A DNA stretch of 7,774 nucleotides, from positions 1 to 7,774 of the forward strand of contig JAIKXO010000341.1 of the NCBI GenBank assembly GCA_024684065.1, given 5' to 3'. The DNA comes from Lachnospiraceae bacterium (GTDB lineage Bacteria; Bacillota_A; Clostridia; Lachnospirales; Lachnospiraceae). Positions 1 through 6,338 of this stretch are shown here, piece by piece. Position numbers and translations under genes: made by a program. The stretch's first letter is position 1; the number at the start of each line of letters is the position of its first letter. The notes under the pieces are model-generated. The model did not search any database and was not told the DNA's origin. It saw nothing but the letters and a program-made list of their open reading frames with translations.

Positions 1-1436
1 TCCGTGGATATAAAGAGCGTTCCGTCATCAAGGTAATGAAGGTTATTGATGCTGTTTACACGCTCGCAGGTCATTCCCTTCAGCTCTTTGAAATCGTCGC
101 CGGAAACATCATAGCGGTAAATATGGTTTGTAGTGGTACCCACCATCAATGTTCCGTCCGGCGCAAAGTCACAGCATTTAAAGATCTCTTCATCCCCCGG
201 CAGCTTAATGGAGTTTTGGATCTCTCCGCCTTTCAAAAGGAAAAGACGTCCGTCAGATGCCACCACCGCCACGTGTCCTTCTTCATCGGCGGTTATGCTT
301 TCTGCATAATATATCTCATTTAAGGTACTTGCAGCCTTTAAGCCGTTATTCATGGCCAGTATCTGCATGCTGCCTGTGGTTCCCACATAATAATATCCGT
401 CCGTAGCCCGGATTATGCACCGTACCGAATTGGAGGGAAGGCCGCTGGACTGGTCCAGCACATTCACCACCTTCTCGCGGATCACGATGGACAGGCCGTT
501 ATCGTTGGTTCCGATCCACAGACGTCCCTCTTCATCCACATAGAGGCAGTTCACGTTTTTTACAGATTCATAATTATCAACCCAGCGGAACTCCCGGCCG
601 TTATAGCGGTACAGTCCCGCATAGGTACCTATCCAAAGCACTCCGTCATTTGTCTGTGCTATGTCATTAGCCTCACCGCAGGGCAGGCCGTTATTACTGC
701 TATATATGTTCTGCACATAGTCGTTATAATCCGTGGTCTCTGTAACAGGCTGTGCCTCTCCCTTAACCGTGGTAGAAAGCCCAAGGCAGAGCGACAGACA
801 GAGGAACAATCCCACAACGGCAGCACCGTTATTCGTTTCTGCTTTGGCGACGTCATTGCTGCCGTCACTGTTTCCGTCACTGCTGCCTCCGCTGTTTCCG
901 TTCATCCGTCGTATATTGATAACTATAAACACTGCCGCAATGGTTAAGAGCTTATCCGCAAATTCAATGGCAAGCTGACCGAAGACATAGCAGATAAAAG
1001 GCACCCAGTCCTTATCCAGAAGATAATCGATCAAACCGTCTCCCCATTTATTCCCTGTATATCCTCCGGAAAACAGTATATTTACCGGAATGGATACGAT
1101 AAGCGCAGTGAATACAGCCAAAGAAGAAGCTATCATGAAACCGTAGAACTGATAGAACCATTTCCTCTTTGCCGCGATACCGATGATTACGCCCAGGGCG
1201 ATACTTGTGATGGAATAAGCCGCAGAAAGATGGTTAACCGTGAAATACGCTATATTACTCGTAAATCCTATGACCGCTCCGCAGACAGGCCCTCCGATGC
1301 AGGCGCTGAGCGCTGTTCCGAAGGAATCGGCCCAAATCGGCAGTTCCAGATATACGGATAAAAGCTTTCCGCAAATATTCAGGGATATACATGTTATCGT
1401 AAAAAGAATGATCTTCGAGGTTTTCCAGTTCTCCAT
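1..1436 (-). CDS. ECF-S-like membrane domain fused to two-component-regulator propeller (sensor, 3' end off window)
   Basis: The frame is open from ATG at 1436 to the window edge (478 codons, no stop), so the C-terminus is missing. An SD-like GGGAGGAG lies at 1454-1447. Residues 1-177 are hydrophobic with several membrane spans. The stretch LPIWADSFGTALSACIGGP followed by GAVIGFTSN resembles the substrate-binding S components of ECF vitamin transporters. A Ser/Gly/Asp/Asn linker follows (about 178-203), then one more membrane span (about 204-224), then an extracytoplasmic part with beta-propeller repeats. Blades such as GVLWIGTYAGLYRYNG, GRLWIGTNDNGLSIV and a YYVGTTG blade match the two-component-regulator propeller (Reg_prop) pattern. 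In this family such sensors usually end in a cytoplasmic output domain (GGDEF, histidine kinase or regulator); which one cannot be seen here. It lies 39 bases downstream of a GGDEF gene and is probably co-transcribed, suggesting a sensory role in cyclic-di-GMP signalling. Domain calls are by pattern only. Confidence 0.85.
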   Translation of the reverse strand, partial: MENWKTSKIILFTITCISLNICGKLLSVYLELPIWADSFGTALSACIGGPVCGAVIGFTSNIAYFTVNHLSAAYSITSIALGVIIGIAAKRKWFYQFYGFMIASSLAVFTALIVSIPVNILFSGGYTGNKWGDGLIDYLLDKDWVPFICYVFGQLAIEFADKLLTIAAVFIVINIRRMNGNSGGSSDGNSDGSNDVAKAETNNGAAVVGLFLCLSLCLGLSTTVKGEAQPVTETTDYNDYVQNIYSSNNGLPCGEANDIAQTNDGVLWIGTYAGLYRYNGREFRWVDNYESVKNVNCLYVDEEGRLWIGTNDNGLSIVIREKVVNVLDQSSGLPSNSVRCIIRATDGYYYVGTTGSMQILAMNNGLKAASTLNEIYYAESITADEEGHVAVVASDGRLFLLKGGEIQNSIKLPGDEEIFKCCDFAPDGTLMVGTTTNHIYRYDVSGDDFKELKGMTCERVNSINNLHYLDDGTLFIST

Positions 1437-1475
1437 CTGTTTGACTCTCCTCCCACATCACGCAGGATAATATTT

Positions 1476-2465
1476 TCAGCGCTCCCTTTTATGCTTGTCG
1501 GTGGCGCACTTCATTTCATACATTTTCTTATCGGCAACCTCTATAAGATCATCCAGGTCCGTCATCCCCTCCCCAAAGGACTCCAGCACCCAGCCGTAAC
1601 TCACCCCTGTATCATACGGATTGGAATGGGTTGCATTATAATCCGTAATGATCTTCTGTATCTTTACATCCATCTCCTCCGGTTCCTTACTGTCCGGAGC
1701 CAAGGCCGCAAATATCAGGAATTCATCCCCTCCGGTCCTCACTATTTTGGAACCTTCGGGAGCCGCCTCGATCAATGTCGAAGAAACCGCTCTTATGGCC
1801 TCATCTCCCGCAGCATGACCGTATGTATCATTTATGTATTTCAAGCTGTTTAAGTCCGCAACACATACGAAAACGGCTCTTCCCTCATCTTCAGCTTCCT
1901 TCAGCACTATTTCCGTATAGTACTTTAATCCCTTACGGTTATAGCAGCCGGTCTGCTGGTCCGTCATATTCTCCTCGAAAAGAGAATCATATTTATTCTG
2001 CAGCGCTGACAAAACGAGCCTGTTCTCTTTTTCCCTTTTCAGGGATTCCTTCTTCAGTTTATCTATGTCCCTTATCAGGAAAAGATGGTCGTCACCTCCT
2101 GCCTTATCTTCCGCATCCGCGTTGCAGATTATGATCTCGGACCATTTATATCTGCTATCCGCCTGACGTATCCTGCACTCCATGGAAATGAAGACCTCTT
2201 TTTTCAGTCTTTCGGGAATATCATCATGTCCCGCAAATGCAACAAATCTCTCCCTGTCCTCCGGATGTATATTCTCGTAGAGAAGAGAATAGAATGGATC
2301 GTAATCCCCGTCCGAGTTCAGGAAATACCTGAATTCCTTATTACAATCAATGATCCTGCCCTTCCCCTTGGGTATATTTACCTCCATGATAAACTGGTAA
2401 AGGCTCCGGATCGCGGTTTCTACATAGATATCCTTCATTTTCTGCTTTGTAATGCTCTTCCTCAT
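1476..2465 (-). CDS. PAS-like / GGDEF diguanylate cyclase, cytoplasmic
   Basis: This 329-aa protein is predicted to make cyclic di-GMP from two GTP. Residues about 16-135 resemble a PAS_3 fold (IHPEDRERF near 66, ECRIR near 96, YKW near 106). A charged helix (about 133-165) probably forms the signalling coiled coil. The GGDEF domain runs from about 165 to 325: DQQTGCYNRKG at 169, ADLNSLKYINDTYGH from 203 (Asp204, Asn212 and later Asp221 fit the metal and guanine ligands), an intact GGDEF at 245-249, and the closing ADKKMYEMK at 311. The RxxD inhibitory site expected nine residues before the first Gly of GGDEF is absent (P-E-G-S there). There is no membrane span or signal peptide. The start is uncertain: the ATG at 2465 has no clear SD and sits only 17 bases from a TATAAT; ATG at 2438 (residue 10) is an alternative. 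It leads a unit with the propeller sensor downstream. Confidence 0.93.
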   Translation of the reverse strand: MRKSITKQKMKDIYVETAIRSLYQFIMEVNIPKGKGRIIDCNKEFRYFLNSDGDYDPFYSLLYENIHPEDRERFVAFAGHDDIPERLKKEVFISMECRIRQADSRYKWSEIIICNADAEDKAGGDDHLFLIRDIDKLKKESLKREKENRLVLSALQNKYDSLFEENMTDQQTGCYNRKGLKYYTEIVLKEAEDEGRAVFVCVADLNSLKYINDTYGHAAGDEAIRAVSSTLIEAAPEGSKIVRTGGDEFLIFAALAPDSKEPEEMDVKIQKIITDYNATHSNPYDTGVSYGWVLESFGEGMTDLDDLIEVADKKMYEMKCATDKHKRER

Positions 2466-2482
2466 CTTGCTTAAACTTTAAT

Positions 2483-2511
2483 ATTATATGATACCACCAA
2501 TTCCCTTAAAC
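2483..2511 (-). promoter_or_regulatory. Possible promoter for the GGDEF / propeller unit
   Basis: A perfect TATAAT reads leftward at 2488-2483. The -35 region 16-17 bases upstream (TTTAAG or GTTTAA, about 2511-2505) is poor. The predicted transcript start would lie only about 10 bases before the first ATG, so this promoter fits better with the second ATG at 2438 or with nearly leaderless translation. The -10 is visible; the rest is inference. Confidence 0.35.
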
Positions 2512-2579
2512 TTACAGTACAATCTTATATTTTATTATTTAACCCTTAATAAAGGTAAGATCCGTCTGAAACCCGCTGT

Positions 2580-2607
2580 TTGACACTATCCATACGGGGT
2601 TTATAAT
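2580..2607 (+). promoter_or_regulatory. Consensus sigma-A promoter for the beta-helix gene
   Basis: TTGACA at 2580-2585 and TATAAT at 2602-2607 both match the housekeeping consensus exactly, with a 16-base spacer. The expected start near 2614 leaves a leader of about 20 bases that contains AAAGGAG, ending 7-8 bases before the ATG at 2635. Expression is likely strong unless an unseen repressor acts here. No operator palindrome was found. Confidence 0.8.
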
Positions 2608-2634
2608 TATCAGATACGGTAAAGGAGATTGCTT

Positions 2635-4236
2635 ATGAGATCGTCATTAAAAGTGATTTTGTCATTCATACTGGTATTCTTGCTGTTCTGCATCATAAAG
2701 CAGGACATCCATGCCACTTCCGGAAACACTCTTACCATCGTATTCGACGCAAACGGCGGTCAGGGGAAAATGAAAAAGCAGAAGATCTCAAGGTCAGCCG
2801 GTTTCACCGCCCCGGACTGCAGCTTCACCTTTGAAGGCCATAGCTTTACCGGCTGGAGTACCCATCCCTATTCCCAGGACGGCTCTGTTGACTACCTGCC
2901 GGGCAGCAGCGTTGATATCGACAAACTTACGATCAATAAAAAGAAGGCAGCCCTTTATGCCTGCTGGAAAAACAATTCTCCCGCAGATCTTTATGTCTCC
3001 GTCGGGGGCTCCGACAGCAATCCCGGCACCTCAGACTCTCCCTTTGCCACCATAGGGCATGCTTTGAGCCTGGCAACCGGCGGAAGCAGGATACATATAC
3101 TTCCCGGAACATACCGGGAGACCCTTACTTTTGAGAAAAGCGGCGATAACCGGGAACCCATAATCCTAATGGGCGAAGGCCGGGATCCCGACGGCACCCC
3201 CTCTGCAAAGCTCACTTCCGACGGCGGCGAGCAGATATATCTCCTGAACCTTAACGGCCAGTCAAACTACAGGTTCGTAAATCTCGACATCGGCAATATA
3301 GAGGCCAAATACGCCTGCGGTATCTACATTCCCGAAAACAGTAAGAATATAGGCATCAGCGGAAATAACATCCACGACATAAAGGTAAGCCCCGCCTTTA
3401 TCCGCTCTCCTGAAGAGGACGAAAAGAACGCCGGCGAAGCCAACGCCATCCTCTGTCTCGGGGAAGGGAAAAAGCTTTCAACCGCTGTCAGTGCCATAAC
3501 CATCTGCGACAATACAATTTCGGAAAACGTGACCAACTGGAGCGAAACCCTGTCGGTTGCAGGAAACTGCGAAGATATCCGGGTATATGGGAACCGTATC
3601 CATGACAACACGAATATAGGCATTGATTTTAACGGAAACATGGGCTACTGTCCGAAGAAGAAGCTTGATCAGCCAAGAAACTGCGAGGCCTACGGCAATA
3701 CGGTATATAACTGCCACTGTGATTACGCCTCCTGTGCCGGGATATACGCCGACGGCGCCATAGATACGAAGATCCACGATAACGAAGTATATAACTGCGA
3801 CTACGGCATTGAGATCGGCGCCGAAGCGAAAAAGAGGGGCCGTCCGGTGAAAAACATAAGCGTGGAAAAAAATTTCCTCCACGACAACCCGAAGGGCGGA
3901 ATCTGGATCGGGGGTTATGAGGAAAAGACCACCGGCATAGTTACAGACAGCCGGATAACTAAGAACACCATAAGCAATAACGGCGCTCCGGCCATACAGA
4001 TAAACCAGTGCAAAAACATCAGTTTTTCAGATAATATGGTAATCGTGCCCTCCGCCGCAGATCCGGTGATAAACGGCGAGATGGCTGAAAAATACACTTC
4101 AGGATTGTCATTTGAAAACAATACATACAGACTCTCAGCAGGTCAGGGCCCCCTTCTTTTTAAGCTCCACGACACCGTCTTTACGGGCGTTCCCGCCTTC
4201 AATGAATATACCGGCGGTTCCGACAGGGAAGGATAA
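2635..4236 (+). CDS. Secreted InlB-B-repeat plus right-handed beta-helix protein
   Basis: I chose ATG at 2635 (533 aa), 7 bases after AGGAG at 2623-2627, over the in-frame TTG at 2629 that lies almost on the SD. Residues 1-28 form a signal peptide (basic MRSSLK, a hydrophobic core, then IHATSG). Residues 31-112 match one Listeria-Bacteroides (InlB B / Flg_new) repeat: TIVFDANGGQGKMK, then FTGWS and a closing LYACW. From 118 the protein begins a parallel beta-helix in the pectate-lyase-like superfamily: LYVSVGGSDSNPGTSDSPFATI, then ILPGTYRETL, then many short N/D-rich turns such as GNNIHD, GNRIHDN, DNEVYNCDYGIEIG and KNTISNNGAPAIQI. The opening resembles PL9-type polysaccharide lyases and DUF1565 proteins, but catalytic residues cannot be assigned. 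There is no LPXTG, SLH or dockerin sequence, so it is probably released or held by the N-terminal repeat. It may bind or cleave a polysaccharide; this is inference. Confidence 0.9.
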   Translation: MRSSLKVILSFILVFLLFCIIKQDIHATSGNTLTIVFDANGGQGKMKKQKISRSAGFTAPDCSFTFEGHSFTGWSTHPYSQDGSVDYLPGSSVDIDKLTINKKKAALYACWKNNSPADLYVSVGGSDSNPGTSDSPFATIGHALSLATGGSRIHILPGTYRETLTFEKSGDNREPIILMGEGRDPDGTPSAKLTSDGGEQIYLLNLNGQSNYRFVNLDIGNIEAKYACGIYIPENSKNIGISGNNIHDIKVSPAFIRSPEEDEKNAGEANAILCLGEGKKLSTAVSAITICDNTISENVTNWSETLSVAGNCEDIRVYGNRIHDNTNIGIDFNGNMGYCPKKKLDQPRNCEAYGNTVYNCHCDYASCAGIYADGAIDTKIHDNEVYNCDYGIEIGAEAKKRGRPVKNISVEKNFLHDNPKGGIWIGGYEEKTTGIVTDSRITKNTISNNGAPAIQINQCKNISFSDNMVIVPSAADPVINGEMAEKYTSGLSFENNTYRLSAGQGPLLFKLHDTVFTGVPAFNEYTGGSDREG

Positions 4237-4244
4237 GCCCTGTC
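4222..4244. terminator. Hairpin between convergent genes, covering both stops
   Basis: GACAGGG (4222-4228) and CCCTGTC (4238-4244) form a perfect 7-bp stem with a 9-base loop that contains the TAA of the beta-helix gene. It abuts the TGA of the leftward gene at 4247-4245. TCC at 4219-4221 could extend the stem with GGA at 4248-4250 across a 3-base bulge. No T-run follows on either strand, so this is not a canonical intrinsic terminator. It may act as a bidirectional pause site or mRNA 3' end. Confidence 0.4.
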
Positions 4245-5798
4245 TCAGGATATGGTTATGTCATGCTTGACAAGATAATACCCGCCCTCAAGCTTTTCGG
4301 TAGAGCAGCTAAGGTTCGCGCCACCTGCTCCTATGTCGCTTAAAAGCTTATAAAGCACCTTCTCCTTTATTTCAGAACTTGTATAGGCCCGGTTAAAGTC
4401 CTCTACGATTCCTTCGCTTATTACCATATTTATGGTGTGAGTTCCCTTTCCGACCTCAAAGAGCTTTCTGTAAAACGTATCATAATAAACTCCCAGATCG
4501 GATATGACATCATTCTCCGTAAAGCCGTAATCCTGAAGGGTAGCGAGATTCTCTTCTTCCGGCTCTTCCGACTCCAAGTTCCTGTACTTTTTACCCCTGC
4601 AGGCAGGCAGATGTACAGAAAGCCCCTTCCTTATGTGAGTCAGGCCGTAATCATTATCGGTCTTATTGAACCATTCATAGTTATAATAAGGGTTGTCTGT
4701 GCCTGTATCATCCCAGGTCACGTCCACATTGTAATAATCATCCTCAAGCTTTATGATATTCCACCCGTGAGCCTCCCCCGCGTATCCGGTGCAGAGATAG
4801 CAGGGAATACCCATTTTTGTCATGATATATGCAAAGGACCTGGCGTAGCCCGCGCATACGGTCTTATTATCCACAAGCCCGCTGTAAGCGCTCTGGTCCA
4901 GAGGATTCCTCTGGTACTCAAAGAGCTCTGCCAGCGCATTATGGACAAACCTTTCCTTTTCATAATCATTGCCCTGTGCCGCAGAAGCGATCTGCTCCGC
5001 TGCCGTTTCAAACTCCATCCGGGCAGATGATATCCGCTTTTCAGTGTCATTATAAAACAGATCCAGCTCGATAAAATCCCCGTTCTTCCTGTAAATGGTC
5101 CTATATTCGGTATCTATCCAGAAAAGCTCCGGATGGTCGTTGAACACCGCTTCAAAAGCACTGTCTATCCGCTTTCCTGTCAGCATCTTATCCACTGACC
5201 TGAAGGCAGGGTTCATCTCATTCATATTTGCATATATCTGCCGGTACAGAGCCTTACCCCTGTCATCAAGCATTGCATAATAGGGATAATACAACGGGTC
5301 AAACTCTAAATCCTCCCCCAGCGGACCGGTGGAGAGCTCCTTTTCTATCTTGTCAGCTTCTTCATCGCTTACGGTCTTTTCAGTGACATGGATATTCTCA
5401 TACCCCGTTTTATCCGCCATTCCCTCCGGGATTTCCAGCTCTTTCTCTGAAGGAGCATTATAGTCGTCGGAAACATTCCCCGTAACCCCGTCAGAATCAT
5501 CTCTTACTACCGGCGGCTCTTCCTCTTTCTCTTTTACTTTTACTTCCGGCTCGGGCGCTTTGGGGACCTCGGTAGCTGCCGGGATCTGCGGCTTAACTGC
5601 AGCCACAGGTTCCTTGCTTACTTCAGTTTCTTTACTCTCTTCAACAGCTGCAGCCGCTGCCTGTGGAGACTTATTCCCTATACGCTTATCCACATAGTCG
5701 GTAAATTTCGGATCGATCACATAAAGGGAAATGAAAGCCGTCAAAAAAGCAAGCACGACCATGAATATTGCAACCAGGAAATATTGTAATTTCTTCAT
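4245..5798 (-). CDS. Membrane-anchored transglutaminase-like (papain-fold) protein
   Basis: This 517-aa protein starts at an ATG with GGGAG at 5809-5805, 6 bases upstream. Residues 6-28 are one hydrophobic span after MKK, giving a signal anchor with the rest outside. Residues about 44-125 are a Glu/Pro/Ala/Lys-rich low-complexity linker, likely a wall-spanning spacer. After a helical region (about 165-300) comes a transglutaminase-core domain with the full triad: Cys315 in NKTVCAGYARSFAYIMTKMG, His344 in GEAHGWNII, and Asp359 in YYNVDVTWDD. The tail (about 420-517) is an uncharacterised small domain. In bacteria this fold covers transglutaminases, proteases and peptidases at the cell surface, so the exact reaction is unknown. 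No partner gene follows in the same direction; it converges tail to tail with the beta-helix gene. No convincing promoter was seen upstream. Confidence 0.9.
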   Translation of the reverse strand: MKKLQYFLVAIFMVVLAFLTAFISLYVIDPKFTDYVDKRIGNKSPQAAAAAVEESKETEVSKEPVAAVKPQIPAATEVPKAPEPEVKVKEKEEEPPVVRDDSDGVTGNVSDDYNAPSEKELEIPEGMADKTGYENIHVTEKTVSDEEADKIEKELSTGPLGEDLEFDPLYYPYYAMLDDRGKALYRQIYANMNEMNPAFRSVDKMLTGKRIDSAFEAVFNDHPELFWIDTEYRTIYRKNGDFIELDLFYNDTEKRISSARMEFETAAEQIASAAQGNDYEKERFVHNALAELFEYQRNPLDQSAYSGLVDNKTVCAGYARSFAYIMTKMGIPCYLCTGYAGEAHGWNIIKLEDDYYNVDVTWDDTGTDNPYYNYEWFNKTDNDYGLTHIRKGLSVHLPACRGKKYRNLESEEPEEENLATLQDYGFTENDVISDLGVYYDTFYRKLFEVGKGTHTINMVISEGIVEDFNRAYTSSEIKEKVLYKLLSDIGAGGANLSCSTEKLEGGYYLVKHDITIS

Positions 5799-6126
5799 AC
5801 GCTTCTCCCTTTAGTGATATGTCAAATGGAATCCTCTGCTCCGCTTACTCCAAGCCTATGAGCCTCATTCTCCGGGCCGCATCCTGCGCATCTCCGAGTC
5901 GCTTCTTCTGATCCCTATCCTGCGAGCCCAATCCTCCGAGTCGCTTCTTCCGATCCCACAATTGTCACCCTTTTTGTATTTTAGTACATTTTTAATCATC
6001 TGTCGCTTGATTTTTTCATCTCAACCTCGCTTCCGTCTCTCACTCCTGCCAACGCCTCTCTTCCCCTTCTTCCCTCACTCCCGCCTCTCCTCTCCTTTTC
6101 TTCTTCCTTCAACCCAGTCGCGCTTT
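5799..6126. other. Non-coding, pyrimidine-rich spacer
   Basis: No credible gene lies between the transglutaminase-like gene and the repeat pair. The + strand is strongly biased to C and T, most densely at about 6030-6120. A + strand open frame at 5962-6159 is a product of this bias (Phe/Leu/Pro/Ser only) and has no SD. The leader and promoter of the leftward gene must lie in the left part. A TTGACA on the minus strand at 5825-5820 is too close to the ATG at 5798 to have a usable -10. Confidence 0.6.
5881..5957. repeat. Degenerate tandem repeat, two units
   Basis: A 24-base block beginning CTCCGAGTCGCTTCTT occurs at 5892-5915 and 5934-5957 with one mismatch (T/C). Each is preceded by ATCCTGCG (5881-5888 and 5917-5924). 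The period is about 36-42 bases because of a 6-base length difference between the two blocks. Function is unknown; it lies in the leader or upstream region of the leftward transglutaminase-like gene. Confidence 0.75.
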
Positions 6127-6164
6127 TATGCCCTTTTTAGACAATTCTTCTCCCCTTAGGCATA
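6127..6164. repeat. Intact palindrome-flanked repeat, copy 1
   Basis: This 38-base unit starts TATGCC and ends GGCATA, which are inverted copies of each other, around a pyrimidine-rich centre that includes TTTTTAGACAATTC. Its first 33 bases are repeated exactly at 6201-6233. Its last five (GCATA) reappear at 7766-7770, after the insertion sequence. It is therefore an uninterrupted version of the element's target, 74 bases upstream of the split copy. Confidence 0.88.
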
Positions 6165-6196
6165 TTCTCTTCCCCGCCGTCCCCCCTCCTGTCAAG

Positions 6197-6233
6197 ATTC
6201 TATGCCCTTTTTAGACAATTCTTCTCCCCTTAG
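6197..6233. repeat. Copy 2 of the repeat, left half, interrupted by the IS
   Basis: Positions 6201-6233 match copy 1 without mismatch and stop at TTAG. The left arm is longer here: ATTCTATGCC (6197-6206) is the exact inverse of GGCATAGAAT, which is found at 7765-7774 on the other side of the element. Before insertion this was a stem-loop with arms of at least 10 bp around a 26-base centre. Confidence 0.85.
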
Positions 6234-6236
6234 ACA

Positions 6237-6248
6237 ATATGTAATGAC
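6237..6248. repeat. Left subterminal inverted repeat (IRL)
   Basis: ATATGTAATGAC starts 3 bases inside the left end and is the exact reverse complement of 7751-7762. Short subterminal inverted repeats distinguish the IS1111 group from the IS110 group, which lacks them. Confidence 0.92.
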
Positions 6249-6334
6249 CTCCATTTTGTAGCAACGTGGATTTACCTGTATACTAAAGATGTAAAGTCAA
6301 CGTAACAGGGGTTACCGCATACAAAAGGAGGTCA
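6245..6334 (+). promoter_or_regulatory. Hairpin that would mask the transposase SD
   Basis: TGACCTCC (6245-6252), a bulged A, then TTTTGTA (6254-6260) pairs perfectly with TACAAAA (6320-6326) and GGAGGTCA (6327-6334): 15 bp in total. The right arm contains the whole SD (GGAGG). A transcript entering from outside would fold and hide the SD. One begun at the internal promoter lacks the left arm and would be translated. This is the kind of protection against read-through known in other insertion sequences; its action here is inferred. An inner hairpin (GTAAC 6302-6306 / GTTAC 6311-6315) lies in the loop. Confidence 0.7.
6256..6284 (+). promoter_or_regulatory. Likely internal transposase promoter
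   Basis: TTGTAG (6256-6261) and TATACT (6279-6284) are 17 bases apart. The -10 is good; the -35 shares only TTG with the consensus, giving a weak promoter, usual for a transposase. The start would fall near 6291, giving a leader of about 48 bases that lacks the left arm of the masking hairpin. Confidence 0.5.
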
Positions 6335-6338
6335 CTAA

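Noticed and set aside
36..323. Rightward 95-codon open frame
   Set aside because: It lies opposite the leftward propeller gene, whose frame is open throughout and shows clear blade motifs; no SD.
1255..1461. Leftward 68-codon frame starting at 1461
   Set aside because: Its start overlaps the SD of the propeller gene, and it runs out of frame through the same DNA as the membrane domain.
2466..2634. Cyclic-di-GMP riboswitch in the leader of the beta-helix gene
   Set aside because: The promoter leaves only about 20 leader bases, too short for an aptamer, and no aptamer-like motif was seen.
4437..5030. Rightward 197-codon open frame
   Set aside because: It is antisense to the transglutaminase core, which carries a complete Cys-His-Asp triad; no SD or recognisable domain.
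5820..5825. Minus-strand TTGACA as promoter for the transglutaminase-like gene
   Set aside because: The matching -10 position would fall on the ribosome binding site and start codon, and no TATAAT-like hexamer is there.
5962..6159. Rightward 65-codon frame in the spacer
   Set aside because: The composition is an artefact of the C/T-rich tract, there is no SD, and it runs into repeat copy 1.
6127..6233. CRISPR array
   Set aside because: There are only two copies, the spacer is C/T-rich and unremarkable, no cas gene is nearby, and the second copy is explained as an IS target.
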